A stretch of DNA of 64,000 nt. Origin: Sphaerisporangium rufum. Lineage in GTDB: Bacteria; Actinomycetota; Actinomycetes; Streptosporangiales; Streptosporangiaceae. Under the pieces are notes generated by a model that worked only from the letters and a program-made list of their open reading frames with translations, was not told the DNA's origin and did not search any database. The first letter of the stretch is position 1, and each line of letters begins with the position of its first letter. Positions 41,427-50,518 of the stretch are shown here, in pieces. Location: the NCBI RefSeq assembly GCF_016863395.1, contig NZ_BOOU01000036.1, forward strand, positions 183,073 through 247,072, given 5' to 3'. Both the position numbers and the translations under genes were made by a program.

Positions 41427-42389
41427 ATGCGCGCGATCGTCGTTTCCCGGCCCGGTGGACCAGAGGTGCTCGAGTGGCGGGAGGTGCCCGACCCCCGTCC
41501 GGGGCCGGGCGAGGTCGTGGTCGAGGTGGCCGCCGCCGGGGTCAACCGGGCCGACCTCATGCAGCGGCGGGGGCAGTACCCGCCGCCGCCCGGCGTCTCG
41601 GAGATCCCCGGCCTGGAATGCTCGGGTGTGGTGGTGGCGGCGGGCACGGACGTCGAGGGCCTGGCCGCCGGCGACGAGGTGTGCGCGCTGCTGGCCGGCG
41701 GCGGGTACGCCGAGAAGGTGGCCGTGCCATGGGAGCAGGTGCTCCCCGTCCCGGCGGGCGTCCCGCTCGTCGAGGCGGCGGCGCTGCCGGAGGTCGCCTG
41801 CACCGTCTGGTCGAACGTCTTCATGACCGGCCGGCTGCGGCGCGGCGAGACGCTGCTCGTGCACGGCGGCGGCAGCGGCATCGGCACCTTCGCGATCCAG
41901 CTGGCCAAGGCGTTCGGCTCCCGGGTGGTCGCGACGGCGGGCTCGGCGGAGAAGCTCGACCGGTGCCGGGAGCTGGGCGCGGACGAGGTGATCAACTACC
42001 GCGAGGAGGACTTCGCGGAGAAGGTGCGCGCGGACGTCATCCTCGACATCATCGGCGCGAAGTACCTCCAGCGGAACGTCGCCGCGCTGAACACCGGCGG
42101 CCGGCTGGTGGTGATCGGCATGCAGGGCGGCAGCCGGGGCGAGCTGGATCTCGGCGCGCTCCTCGCCCGGCGCGCCTCGGTGCACGCGACCGCGCTGCGC
42201 AGCCGCCCGGTGCCGGAGAAGGGGGTCATCGTCCGGGGCGTGCGCGACAACGTGTGGCCGCTGGTGGCGGCCGGCGCGATCCGCCCGGTGGTGCACGAGG
42301 TGGTCCCGATGGCGCAGGCCGCCCGGGCGCACCGCATCGTCGAGTCCGGCGAGCACATCGGCAAAGTCCTGCTGTCGGCGGTGAGCTAG
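41427..42389 (+). CDS. NAD(P)H quinone oxidoreductase (zeta-crystallin/PIG3-like MDR)
   Basis: 320-aa medium-chain dehydrogenase/reductase without zinc sites. The GroES-like half has 'AAGVNRADLMQRRGQYPPPP'; the Rossmann half has 'LLVHGGGSGIGTFAIQLAKA' and 'DVILDIIGAKYLQRNVAAL'. The 'NRADLMQRRG' block is characteristic of PIG3/TP53I3-type quinone reductases. It would reduce quinones with NADPH. It lies 10 bases upstream of bpa and probably shares its transcript, an arrangement I believe is common in actinobacteria. Confidence 0.94.
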   Translation: MRAIVVSRPGGPEVLEWREVPDPRPGPGEVVVEVAAAGVNRADLMQRRGQYPPPPGVSEIPGLECSGVVVAAGTDVEGLAAGDEVCALLAGGGYAEKVAVPWEQVLPVPAGVPLVEAAALPEVACTVWSNVFMTGRLRRGETLLVHGGGSGIGTFAIQLAKAFGSRVVATAGSAEKLDRCRELGADEVINYREEDFAEKVRADVILDIIGAKYLQRNVAALNTGGRLVVIGMQGGSRGELDLGALLARRASVHATALRSRPVPEKGVIVRGVRDNVWPLVAAGAIRPVVHEVVPMAQAARAHRIVESGEHIGKVLLSAVS

Positions 42390-42399
42390 GTTGAATGGC

Positions 42400-42918
42400 A
42401 TGAATGCTGAGGAGAGCACCCCGCACATCGTCGTCGTGGGGCCGAACGGCCTCGCCGTCGAGGGGGAGAAGGGCGAGCACGAGGAGCGCTCGGTCGCGGA
42501 GCTGGTCGAGCAGCCCGCGAAGGTCATGCGGATCGGCAGCATGATCCGTCAGCTTCTCGAGGAGGTCCGCGCCGCCCCCCTGGACGACGCCAGCCGCAAG
42601 CGGCTGAAGGACATCCACCAGAGTTCCATCAAGGAGCTGGAGGACGGCCTCGCCCCCGAGCTGGTGGACGAGCTGGAGCGGCTGTCCCTGCCGTTCACCG
42701 GCAGCGACGACGGACCGCCGCCGAGCGACGCCGAGCTGCGGGTGGCGCACGCCCAGCTCGTCGGCTGGCTGGAAGGCCTGTTCCACGGCATCCAGACCAC
42801 GCTGTTCGCCCAGCAGATGGCGGCGCGCGCGCAGCTGGAGCAGATGCGGCGGGCGCTGCCCGGCGGCCTCTCCCAGCAGGATGAGCCCGCGCACCGGGCC
42901 TCCGGCCCGTACCTCTAG
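42400..42918 (+). CDS. bpa: Bacterial proteasome activator Bpa (PafE)
   Basis: 172 aa. The Bpa core is very well kept: 'EQPAKVMRIGSMIRQLLEEV', 'RLKDIHQSSIKELEDGLAPE', 'AQLVGWLEGLFHGIQTTLFA' and 'QQMAARAQLEQMR'. The C-terminus 'SGPYL' is the HbYX-type tail that docks on the 20S proteasome ring and opens its gate. Bpa forms a dodecameric ring that lets unfolded proteins enter without ATP. ATG 42400 has AGG 9 bases upstream; TTG 42391 is a less likely start. The organism should therefore possess a 20S proteasome, not in this window. Confidence 0.95.
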   Translation: MNAEESTPHIVVVGPNGLAVEGEKGEHEERSVAELVEQPAKVMRIGSMIRQLLEEVRAAPLDDASRKRLKDIHQSSIKELEDGLAPELVDELERLSLPFTGSDDGPPPSDAELRVAHAQLVGWLEGLFHGIQTTLFAQQMAARAQLEQMRRALPGGLSQQDEPAHRASGPYL

Positions 42919-42932
42919 CGGTTCCGCCGGGG

Positions 42933-43730
42933 TCAGCCGTACAGCTTCTCCAGCACTAGGGCCACCCCGTCGTCGTCATTGGCCGCCGTCACGTGGGTGA
43001 CGGCGGTCAGCACGTCCGGATGCGCGTTCGCCACCGCGTACGACGTGCCGGCCCAGCCCAGCATCGGCAGGTCGTTCGGCATGTCCCCGAAGGCCACCAC
43101 CTCGCCGGAGCCGATCAGGTGGCGCCGGGCCAGCGTCTCCAGCGAGGTCGCCTTGGTCACGCCGAGGGCGCTCATCTCGATCAGCGCCCGGCCGCTGGAG
43201 TGGGTGGCGGTCAGCAGGTCGCCCACCACCTCCTGGACGAGCAGGTGCAGCAGGTCGGGGTCCATGCCGTGGTGGAAGGCCAGCAGCTTGGCGCACGGCC
43301 GGGAGACCAGGGTGGCCGCGCCCACCCGCGCCCCGGTGCGCCCGGCGTGGTCCCACCGGTCGAGCCCGAAGCCGGTCTCGTGCGCGAAGCCGCCCTCGTA
43401 CTCCACCGAGAAGCTCAGCTCGGGCAGCCGGTCGCGCAGCCGGCCGACCGCCTCGGCGAGCACGTCGGTCCCGATGAGGTGCGATTCGACGATCTCCTCG
43501 GTGTGCAGGTCGTAGACCAGCGCGCCGTTGGCGCAGATGGCCAGGCCGCGGTGGCGGACGGCCGCGGCCACCTGGCGCATCCACCGGGGCGGCCGGCCGG
43601 TGACGAGCACCAGGACGGCGCCCGCCTGCTCGACGAGCGAGAACGCCGCGGCGGTGCGCGGCGACACGGTGCCGTCCGAGCGCAGCGCGGTGCCGTCCAG
43701 GTCGGTGGCGACGAGTCTGGGGCTTGCCAT
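42933..43730 (-). CDS. HAD-superfamily phosphatase, Cof type
   Basis: 265 aa. Motif I is 'LVATDLDGTALRSDG' with the Asp nucleophile and Asp acid/base, motif II lies in 'VLVLVTGRPPRW', and motif IV is 'EVVAFGDMPNDLPMLGWAG', with a C2-type cap in between. Cof-like enzymes dephosphorylate sugar phosphates, flavin mononucleotide and similar metabolites. ATG 43730. It converges on bpa, 14 bases apart, and is divergent from the cold-shock gene. Confidence 0.93.
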   Translation of the reverse strand: MASPRLVATDLDGTALRSDGTVSPRTAAAFSLVEQAGAVLVLVTGRPPRWMRQVAAAVRHRGLAICANGALVYDLHTEEIVESHLIGTDVLAEAVGRLRDRLPELSFSVEYEGGFAHETGFGLDRWDHAGRTGARVGAATLVSRPCAKLLAFHHGMDPDLLHLLVQEVVGDLLTATHSSGRALIEMSALGVTKATSLETLARRHLIGSGEVVAFGDMPNDLPMLGWAGTSYAVANAHPDVLTAVTHVTAANDDDGVALVLEKLYG

Positions 43731-43824
43731 AACAAGCTCTAGTTTGCCCTGCCCCGGCGGATGGTCGGCTGTCAGCCCTGGGAGTAAAAGATTCTGGGCA
43801 GTGGGGGGAACAAAGGCGCTCCGA

Positions 43825-43967
43825 TAGTGTTAGATGTGGTGGCGTTGTATTAGCTGAACCCGATGTGCAGAACCAGCTTGACTGTCTGAGCCGCCCCGGG
43901 AAGCTGTGCGACACAACCCGGGGTTCGCGAGGTGTGAACCCCAAGATCGATCGCAGGGAGAGCTTTA
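43825..43967 (+). promoter_or_regulatory. Promoter and long leader of the cold-shock gene
   Basis: TAGTGT (43825-43830) and TATTAG (43848-43853) are 17 bp apart and may be the promoter, giving a leader of over 100 nt. A stable hairpin, GGGGTTC/GAACCCC (43920-43942), sits just before the GGGAG ribosome site at 43956. Cold-shock messages often use structured leaders to gate translation by temperature. Confidence 0.5.
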
Positions 43968-44171
43968 ATGGCTCAGGGAACCGTCAAGTGGTTCAATGCC
44001 GAGAAGGGCTACGGATTCATCGCCCCGGACGATGACGCTCCGGATGTCTTCGTGCACTTCTCGGAGATCGTCGGCAACGGCTACCGCAGCCTCGAGGACG
44101 GCCAGCGCGTCGAGTTCGAGGTGACCCAGGGGCAGAAGGGCCCCCAGGCGTCGCAGGTGCGCACCGTCTGA
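43968..44171 (+). CDS. cspA: Cold-shock protein, CspA family
   Basis: 67-aa cold-shock domain with both RNA-binding motifs: '[16 protein letters not shown]' (RNP1) and 'DVFVHFSEI' (RNP2). It should act as an RNA chaperone that melts secondary structure. ATG 43968 has GGGAG 8 bases upstream. A long structured leader precedes it and a strong terminator follows 17 bases after the stop, so it is monocistronic. The C-terminus ('[13 protein letters not shown]') fits the actinobacterial type. Confidence 0.97.
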   Translation: MAQGTVKWFNAEKGYGFIAPDDDAPDVFVHFSEIVGNGYRSLEDGQRVEFEVTQGQKGPQASQVRTV

Positions 44172-44187
44172 TCCACTGACACGCATG

Positions 44188-44220
44188 AAGCGGGGTTCGC
44201 GTCCAGCGGACCCCGCTTTC
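44188..44220 (+). terminator. Terminator of the cold-shock gene
   Basis: 9-bp perfect stem AAGCGGGGT (44188-44196) / ACCCCGCTT (44210-44218) followed by TTC, directly after the cspA stop. Confidence 0.9.
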
Positions 44221-44276
44221 GCGTTGTATCGCCCTGTTTACTTCGCGTGACTCCGAGAAGTCGGACAAAAGCCAGC

Positions 44277-44306
44277 AACCCGCCTTTCTCCTGGAATAGG
44301 CGGGTT
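44277..44306 (-). terminator. Terminator of serS
   Basis: 8-bp stem AACCCGCC (44277-44284) / GGCGGGTT (44299-44306), 21 bases past the serS stop on the minus strand. Confidence 0.75.
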
Positions 44307-44326
44307 ACTGGGCCGGGTAAATACCC

Positions 44327-45586
44327 CTACCCGAGCGGCTCCAGCCGGTCCAGCCCGACATATGGCCGCAGCGCCTCCGGCACCACCACCGAACCGTCCG
44401 CCTGCTGGTGGTTCTCCAGGATGGCCACGATCCACCGGGTGGTCGCCAGGGTGCCGTTCAGCGTGGCGACGTGCCGCGGCTTCTCGTCGGTGTCGCGGTA
44501 GCGCACCGACAGCCGGCGGGCCTGGAAGTCGGTGCAGTTGGAGGTCGAGGTGAGTTCCAGGAACCGGCTCTGGCTGGGCAGCCAGGCCTCGCAGTCGAAC
44601 TTCCGCGCCGCGCTCGACCCCAGGTCGCCGGCCGCGGTGTCGATCACCCGGTACGGCAGCTCCACCTTGGCGAGCATCTCCTTCTCCCAGGCCAGCAGCC
44701 GCTGGTGCTCCTCGGCGGCGTCCTCGGGGCGGCAGTAGGAGAACATCTCCACCTTGTCGAACTGGTGGACCCGGATGATGCCCCGGGTGTCCTTGCCGTA
44801 CGAGCCCGCCTCGCGCCGGAAGCAGGACGACCACCCGGCGTACCGCAGCGGCAGCGACCGGCCGTCCAGGATCTCGTCGCCGTGGTAGGCCGCCATCGGA
44901 GCCTCGGAGGTGCCGACCAGGTACAGGTCGTCGGCCTCCAGCCGGTAGACCTCCGAGGCGTGCGAGCCGAGGAACCCGGTGCCGGCCATCGCCTCCGGCT
45001 TGAGCAGCACCGGCGTGATCATCGGGACGAAGCCCGCCTCGATCGCCTGCTGCATGGCCATGTTCAGCAGGCCGAGCTGCAGCCGGGCCCCCACGCCCTT
45101 CAGGAAGAAGAACCGCGCGCCGGACACCTTGGCGCCGCGCTCGGTGTCGATCGCGCCGAGCATCTCGCCGAGCTCCAGATGGTCGCGCGGGGTGAAGTCG
45201 AAGGCCGGCCGCTCGCCGACCTCCTCCAGCACCACGTAGTCGTCCTCGCCGCCGACCGGGGCGTCGGCCACGATGTTGGGCACGCCCATCAGCAGCTCGT
45301 CCAGCTGCCTGGCGAGCTTCTCCGCCTCGGCCTCGGCGCCCTTGACCTCGGCCGCCAGCGTCTTGGCCCGGGCGAGCAGCGCGACCCGCTCGTCCCCGGA
45401 GGACTTCGGAACGGACTTGCCGACGTTCTTCTGCTCGGCGCGCAGCGACTCGTAGCCGCTCAGCGCGCCGCGGCGGCGCTCGTCGAGCTCCAGCAGCCGG
45501 TCGACGACCGAGTCGTCCTCGCCGCGGGCGCGCTGCGACGCCCGTAGCCGTTCCGGATCCTCACGAAGGGTACGCAGGTCAATCAC
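44327..45586 (-). CDS. serS: Seryl-tRNA synthetase
   Basis: 419 aa, usual length. An N-terminal antiparallel coiled coil ('[20 protein letters not shown]' through '[20 protein letters not shown]') binds the long variable arm of tRNA-Ser; the class II core shows motif 2 '[14 protein letters not shown]' and motif 3 '[16 protein letters not shown]', plus '[13 protein letters not shown]'. It charges tRNA-Ser, two of which are in this window. Start GTG 45586 begins the conserved '[11 protein letters not shown]' and has TAGCCT about 8 bases upstream, pointing to a leaderless transcript; the longer frame to 45646 has no family sequence. Confidence 0.98.
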   Translation of the reverse strand: MIDLRTLREDPERLRASQRARGEDDSVVDRLLELDERRRGALSGYESLRAEQKNVGKSVPKSSGDERVALLARAKTLAAEVKGAEAEAEKLARQLDELLMGVPNIVADAPVGGEDDYVVLEEVGERPAFDFTPRDHLELGEMLGAIDTERGAKVSGARFFFLKGVGARLQLGLLNMAMQQAIEAGFVPMITPVLLKPEAMAGTGFLGSHASEVYRLEADDLYLVGTSEAPMAAYHGDEILDGRSLPLRYAGWSSCFRREAGSYGKDTRGIIRVHQFDKVEMFSYCRPEDAAEEHQRLLAWEKEMLAKVELPYRVIDTAAGDLGSSAARKFDCEAWLPSQSRFLELTSTSNCTDFQARRLSVRYRDTDEKPRHVATLNGTLATTRWIVAILENHQQADGSVVVPEALRPYVGLDRLEPLG

Positions 45587-45664
45587 GTGACAAAGGCTAC
45601 CGAGATCCGGCCCTCGCTCGCGCACCCGATACGGCGTTCGGCTCACGGCGCCCGGGCCGGCCGA

Positions 45665-46588
45665 TCACCCCTCGCCGGAGCGGACCCGGGCCAGCCAGTC
45701 CGCCGCCTCGGCGAAGTCAGGCTCGGCGGTACCCGTCCGCAGCTGCGGCGACACCCGGTCCGCCCGGGGATAGCTGCCCAGGAAGCGGACGTCCGCGCAC
45801 AGCCGGTGCAGGCCGGACAGCGCCTCGCCGACCCGCGCCTCGGCCACGTGACCCTCGGCGTCGAAGTGGAAGAAGTACCGGCCGATGCCGTCGCCGGTGG
45901 GACGGGACTCGATGCGGGTCAGGTTGACCCCCCGGACGGCGAACTCGCTCAGCATCTCCAGCAGCGCGCCCGGGTGGTCGTCGCGCAGGAAGGCCACCAG
46001 GGACGTGCGGTCGGCGCCGGTCGGCGCGGGCAGCGGCCCGCCGGGCCGGTTCACCAGGACGAACCGGGTGACGGTGTCGTCGCGGTCGCCGATGCGCGCC
46101 GCCAGCTCCACCAGCCCGTAGTGCTCGCCGGCGATGGCCGGGCCGATCGCCGCGTCGTACGGGGAGCCGGGGATGGACACCTCCTGCGCGGCGCCGGCGG
46201 TGGACGGGGCGGCGATGACCACCGCGTCCGGCAGCTCGCGGGCCAGGTACCCCCGGCACTGGGTGATCGCCGCCGGGTGGGTGTAGACCCGCTTGATGTG
46301 CGGGATCTCAGTGCCGGGCCGGGCCAGCAGGGAGAACTCGACCGGGAGCAGCAACTCGGCACTGATCAGCAGCGCGCCGCCCCAGGCCAGCTCGTCCAGG
46401 GTGACCGTGATGGCGCCCTCGACCGAGTTCTCCAGCGGGACGACGGCGCCGTCGGCCTCGCCCGCCCGGGCGGCCGCCAGCGCCGCCGAGACGTTGGCGC
46501 TGGGCATCCGCTCGGCCTCTGGGGCGAGGCTGCGCAGCGCCGCCTCGCAGAAGGTGCCCTCGGGTCCGAGGTAGGCGATTTTCGGCAT
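45665..46588 (-). CDS. pheA: Prephenate dehydratase
   Basis: 307 aa. The catalytic domain has 'IAYLGPEGTFCEAAL', 'VVPLENSVEGAITVTLDEL' and the 'VTRFVLVNRP' segment with the active-site Thr-Arg-Phe. The C-terminal ACT domain ('LVAFLRDDHPGALLEMLSEF' and 'LTRIESRPTGDGIGRYFFH') binds phenylalanine for feedback control. It converts prephenate to phenylpyruvate. There is no chorismate mutase domain, as usual in actinobacteria. ATG 46588 gives the conserved start with GGGGG just upstream. serS follows on the same strand after 78 bases. Confidence 0.97.
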   Translation of the reverse strand: MPKIAYLGPEGTFCEAALRSLAPEAERMPSANVSAALAAARAGEADGAVVPLENSVEGAITVTLDELAWGGALLISAELLLPVEFSLLARPGTEIPHIKRVYTHPAAITQCRGYLARELPDAVVIAAPSTAGAAQEVSIPGSPYDAAIGPAIAGEHYGLVELAARIGDRDDTVTRFVLVNRPGGPLPAPTGADRTSLVAFLRDDHPGALLEMLSEFAVRGVNLTRIESRPTGDGIGRYFFHFDAEGHVAEARVGEALSGLHRLCADVRFLGSYPRADRVSPQLRTGTAEPDFAEAADWLARVRSGEG

Positions 46589-46653
46589 GTCCCCCAGGCT
46601 ACCGGCGGGACCGCCGGCCACCGGCGGAACAGCGGTCGTTCTGTACCGAGAAT

Positions 46654-47988
46654 CTAGGATCGGTCACCGGCCGGCCGGGGCGGCCGGGGCGGATCCGCGC
46701 TGCTCGGCGGGCTCGCGGCCGCCGGCACGGCCGCCGCCGGGGCCGGCCCGGCCACCGCGTCCCGAGCGTCCCTCGAGCGGCGCGCGAGCAGCCACACCAG
46801 CCCGGCCGCGCCGAGACCGAAGGCGTCCTGGACCACCCGCCCGGCCACCGGGCTCAGCACCGGGATCTCCGCGGCACGCAGCGCCACCCCCCACCAGGGG
46901 ATCGGCACCACGTAGTACAGCCAGACCGCCACCGGCACCCACGGCCGCTCCCGGGCGGCCAGCGCCGCGATCACCACCACCAGCCACGCCAGGTGGTGGA
47001 TCCAGGCGACCGGGGAGACCAGCACCGCCATCAGCCCGGTGAGCGCCACCGCCGCCATCCGGTCACCCACCAGCAGCGCGCGGCGGGCGTGCCGGAAGCC
47101 GTACCAGGCGACCGCGCCGGCCAGCACCAGCCACAGGGCCGAGGTGAGCCACTCCGGCAGGTACAGCCGCAGCAGCATGCCGCGGATGGATTGGTTGGTG
47201 GTGGCCGCGTTCGCGCCGAGGCGCTCGGGGTCCAGCAGCGCCGAGAACCAGAAACCGGCCGCGTCCCGGGGGATCACCAGGAACGGCGCCACGGTCAGCA
47301 GCGCCGCGGTGAAGGCGGCCATGAAGAACGCGCGCCGCTGCTCGGGCCGGCCGTCCCGGCCGAAGCCGGTGATCAGCAGGTAGACCAGGAACACGCCCGG
47401 GGTGAGCTTGACCGCGGTGGCCAGCCCGATCAGCAGGCCGCGCGGCCACCACGGCCGGCGCGCGACGCAGTCGGCCAGGCACAGCATCACCAGCAGGATG
47501 TCCACCTGGCCGAAGCGCACCTGGTCGCGGATCGGCATCAGGTAGACGAAGGCCGCCGTCACGCCGGCGAACAGCAGCGGCACCGCCCAGGCGGGCCGGC
47601 CGGGCCGGGCCACCAGGTCGCGGAAGCCGAGCCAGGTGGTCACCGCCAGGCAGGCGAAGATCCCGATCGTCCACACCCACTGCGCGGCCGGCCAGGACAG
47701 GGCGGCGAGCGGGACGGCCAGCAGCGCGGCGATCGGCGGGTAGGTGAAGGGCAGCAGCTGCGGCGCGGGCGTGATCGCCTCGTACACCGGCAGGCCGCGC
47801 AGCACGCTCTCCCCGCCGGTGCGGTACACGTCCAGGTCGACCAGCCGCTGGTCGCCCGGGTTCGTCAGCCAGTAGCGCACCAGGGGGGCGGCGGCCACGC
47901 CGATGACCAGCAGGGCGAGCCCCCAGGCCCACCACCGCCGTCCGGCCGCCGCACCGCTCCCCACGATGCGGCAGGTTACCCGGTCCAC
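46654..47988 (-). CDS. Polyprenyl-phosphate-dependent glycosyltransferase, GT87 family
   Basis: 444 aa with ten or more membrane helices. The first outside loop holds the catalytic acidic signature 'RLVDLDVYRTGGESVLRGLP', then 'LLPFTYPPIAALLAVPLAAL' and 'GQVDILLVMLCLADCVARRP', typical of GT87 (PimE/AftC-like, formerly DUF2029). Such enzymes add mannose or arabinose from a lipid carrier to envelope glycans. GTG 47988 follows GGGGCG; GTG 47964 is an alternative. A Pro/Ala-rich cytosolic tail ends the protein. It is divergent from the next gene. Confidence 0.9.
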   Translation of the reverse strand: MDRVTCRIVGSGAAAGRRWWAWGLALLVIGVAAAPLVRYWLTNPGDQRLVDLDVYRTGGESVLRGLPVYEAITPAPQLLPFTYPPIAALLAVPLAALSWPAAQWVWTIGIFACLAVTTWLGFRDLVARPGRPAWAVPLLFAGVTAAFVYLMPIRDQVRFGQVDILLVMLCLADCVARRPWWPRGLLIGLATAVKLTPGVFLVYLLITGFGRDGRPEQRRAFFMAAFTAALLTVAPFLVIPRDAAGFWFSALLDPERLGANAATTNQSIRGMLLRLYLPEWLTSALWLVLAGAVAWYGFRHARRALLVGDRMAAVALTGLMAVLVSPVAWIHHLAWLVVVIAALAARERPWVPVAVWLYYVVPIPWWGVALRAAEIPVLSPVAGRVVQDAFGLGAAGLVWLLARRSRDARDAVAGPAPAAAVPAAASPPSSADPPRPPRPAGDRS

Positions 47989-48106
47989 CGCCCCGGTGCC
48001 GCGCTCCGGCGGCGGGCGGGCGAGGGCGGCGGGTGCGGCGGCTAGGGTTGCTGGGACGGCACGGCCGCGGCGCGGGTGCAGGTGCGGGCGGGAAGCGAGG
48101 TCTCCG

Positions 48107-50518
48107 GTGAACATGCGTGGCGCCGCTCGCGCGGCCCTCGATCGGCGTTCCCACGGCACGCCGCGCCGGGGCCGGCTCCGGGGGGCCGTCACGCTGCTGG
48201 CGGCCGTCCTCGGCATCGCGGCGCCCGTGGCTCCGGCCATCGCCGCCGCGTCCCCCGCCCGCGGCGCCGCCGCGGCCGCCGCGGCACCCGTCATGATCGC
48301 GCCGGCCACCTCGTCCACCGCCACCGCAGGCCCGGCCACCTCGTCCGTCGCCACCGCGGCCGGAACCACCGCGGCCCAAGCCACCGCGGCCGGAACCACC
48401 GCGGCCGGCCGGTCCGGTGCGCCGGCCGGGCGGGTCGTGGTGATCGGGGTGCCGGGCCTGCGGTGGGCCGATCTCAGCGCGTCCGGCACGCCCGCCCTGT
48501 GGGCGCTGGCCGGGCGCGGCGCCGCCGCGTCCATGTCGGTGCGCGCCCTGCCCCGGCCGGACCGGCCGAGCACCTGCCCGGCCGCCGGGTGGCTGACGAT
48601 CTCCGCCGGCCAGCGGGCCGGCACCCCAGACCAGGAATGCGCCCGGCCGGCCGCGCCGGTGCCCGGGGCGGGCGGCTCGGCGAGCGTGCCGGGGTGGGCG
48701 GATCTGGCGTCGTTCAACGCGGCCACCTCCTACCAGGCGATGATCGGGCTGCTGGGCCAGGCGGTGCATGACGCGGGCGGCGTCACCGCCGCCGCCGGAC
48801 CGGGCGCCGCGCCGGCCGCCGCCGACCGGAGCGGCAGGATCGACCGGTACGCCGGCACCGTCGAGGGGCTGGGCGATCTCCAGCGGTACGCGTTGGTGGC
48901 GGCGGAGGTGGACGACCTGGCCCGCGCCTGGACCGCCGCTCCGGGCTTCCCGGCCGCCGACCTGGCGCCGGCGGCGCGGGCCCGCGCGGCGGCGGACGCC
49001 GATCGCCGGGCCGGCGAGATCCTGGCCCGGGTGCCGCCGGATACCACCGTCCTGCTGGCCGGGCCGTCCGACACCGCCACCACCGCCCACCTGCACGTCG
49101 CGCTGGCGGCCGGGCCCGCCCCCGGCGGTGACTCCTACCGCCGGGGCCACCTGACGGCCACCTCGACCCGGCAGGACGCGCTGGTCACCATCACCGACCT
49201 GACCGCCACCGCGCTCGGCGCGCTCGGGCTGCGGGCACCGGCCGGAGTGGTGGGGCGGCCCTGGATCAACGGCGGCCCGGCTCCGGCCGCCACCGCCGCC
49301 ATGATCGGCGAGCTGGCCGACGCCGATCTGGCCAGCCGGGTGCTCATGCGGGTGCGGGCGCCGTTCTTCGCGGTCTTCGTCGCGCTGCAGATCATCTTCT
49401 ACGGCCTGGCCGCCGTCGCGGTACGCCGCCGCCGCGGCGGCCCCCGGGTGCTCACCGCCACCCGGGTGGTCGCGGTGGCCGCCGGGTCGGTCGCGGTGTC
49501 CACCTTCCTCGCCCAGCTGGTGCCGTGGTGGAGCCTGCCGTGGCCGATGGCGGCGCTGATCCTCACCATCGGCGCCATCACCGGGCTGATCACCACGCTG
49601 GCGTTCGCCGGGCCGTGGCGCCGGGCCGTGCTCGGGCCGCCGGGCGTGGTGGCCGCGGTCACCTCGCTGGCGCTGCTGGCCGATGTGATGAACGGCTCGC
49701 GCCTGCAGGTGAACGCGGTCACCGGCTATGAGCCGGTCACCGGCGGCCGGTTCTACGGCTTCAGCAACATCGCCTTCGCGGTGTTCGCGACCGGCACCCT
49801 GCTCTTCCTGGCCGCGGTCGCGCAGGCGACGGCCGATCACCGCCGGCGGCGGCCCGTCCTGGTCGGCTGCCTGGCGTACGGGCTGCTGGCGATCTTCGCG
49901 GACGGCTATCCGGGCTGGGGCGCCGACTTCGGCGGGGTGCCGGCGTTCGTGCTGGGGTTCGCGGTCTTCGCCCTGATGCTCACCGGCCGGCGGGTCACGC
50001 CGGTCCGGCTCGCCGCGATCGCGGTGGCCGGCGCGGCGCTGATCACCGCGATCGCCGTCGCCGACTGGCTACGGCCGGCCGACCGGCGCACCCACCTCGG
50101 CGCCTTCGTCCAGCAGGTGATCGACGGGGCGGCGGCGTCGGTGGTGGGCCGCAAGCTCGGCGCCATGCTGGGCACGCTCGGCAACTGGCAGCTCACCCTG
50201 CTGTCGATCGTCGCGCTGGCGTTCCTCTATCTCGTGCTGGCCCGGCCCTCGCGGTGGGGTGCGTCCGCGCTCAGCCAGGCCTACCTTCGGGCGCCGGCGC
50301 TGCGGGCCGGGCTGTTCGGCGTGCTGACCGCGGCGGTGGCCGGGTTCCTGGTCAACGACTCGGGCATCGCGATCCCGGCGATGGCGCTCACCGTCGCGGT
50401 GCCGCTGACCCTCGCCGCGTCGATCCAGGCGCTGCCCCGGCCCGCAGCGCCCACCAGACCAGGGCGATCGTCAGCGCCAGCAGGATCGACGGCACCACCT
50501 GAGCCCGGACCACGTTGA
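48107..50518 (+). CDS. Exported AlkP-like domain plus polytopic membrane protein
   Basis: 803 aa: signal peptide, Ala/Thr-rich spacer, then an extracytoplasmic domain resembling alkaline-phosphatase/PglZ-type folds ('RVVVIGVPGLRWADLSASGT', 'TTVLLAGPSDTATTAHLHVA'), and from about residue 410 roughly ten membrane helices with 'VTGYEPVTGGRFYGFSNIAF', a block I associate with an uncharacterised actinobacterial family. A clear metal site is not visible. GTG 48107 lies 6 bases after GAGG; ATG 48113 is possible. The last 131 bases overlap the 3' end of the convergent transferase gene. Context suggests envelope glycan or phospholipid work. Confidence 0.8.
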   Translation: MNMRGAARAALDRRSHGTPRRGRLRGAVTLLAAVLGIAAPVAPAIAAASPARGAAAAAAAPVMIAPATSSTATAGPATSSVATAAGTTAAQATAAGTTAAGRSGAPAGRVVVIGVPGLRWADLSASGTPALWALAGRGAAASMSVRALPRPDRPSTCPAAGWLTISAGQRAGTPDQECARPAAPVPGAGGSASVPGWADLASFNAATSYQAMIGLLGQAVHDAGGVTAAAGPGAAPAAADRSGRIDRYAGTVEGLGDLQRYALVAAEVDDLARAWTAAPGFPAADLAPAARARAAADADRRAGEILARVPPDTTVLLAGPSDTATTAHLHVALAAGPAPGGDSYRRGHLTATSTRQDALVTITDLTATALGALGLRAPAGVVGRPWINGGPAPAATAAMIGELADADLASRVLMRVRAPFFAVFVALQIIFYGLAAVAVRRRRGGPRVLTATRVVAVAAGSVAVSTFLAQLVPWWSLPWPMAALILTIGAITGLITTLAFAGPWRRAVLGPPGVVAAVTSLALLADVMNGSRLQVNAVTGYEPVTGGRFYGFSNIAFAVFATGTLLFLAAVAQATADHRRRRPVLVGCLAYGLLAIFADGYPGWGADFGGVPAFVLGFAVFALMLTGRRVTPVRLAAIAVAGAALITAIAVADWLRPADRRTHLGAFVQQVIDGAAASVVGRKLGAMLGTLGNWQLTLLSIVALAFLYLVLARPSRWGASALSQAYLRAPALRAGLFGVLTAAVAGFLVNDSGIAIPAMALTVAVPLTLAASIQALPRPAAPTRPGRSSAPAGSTAPPEPGPR

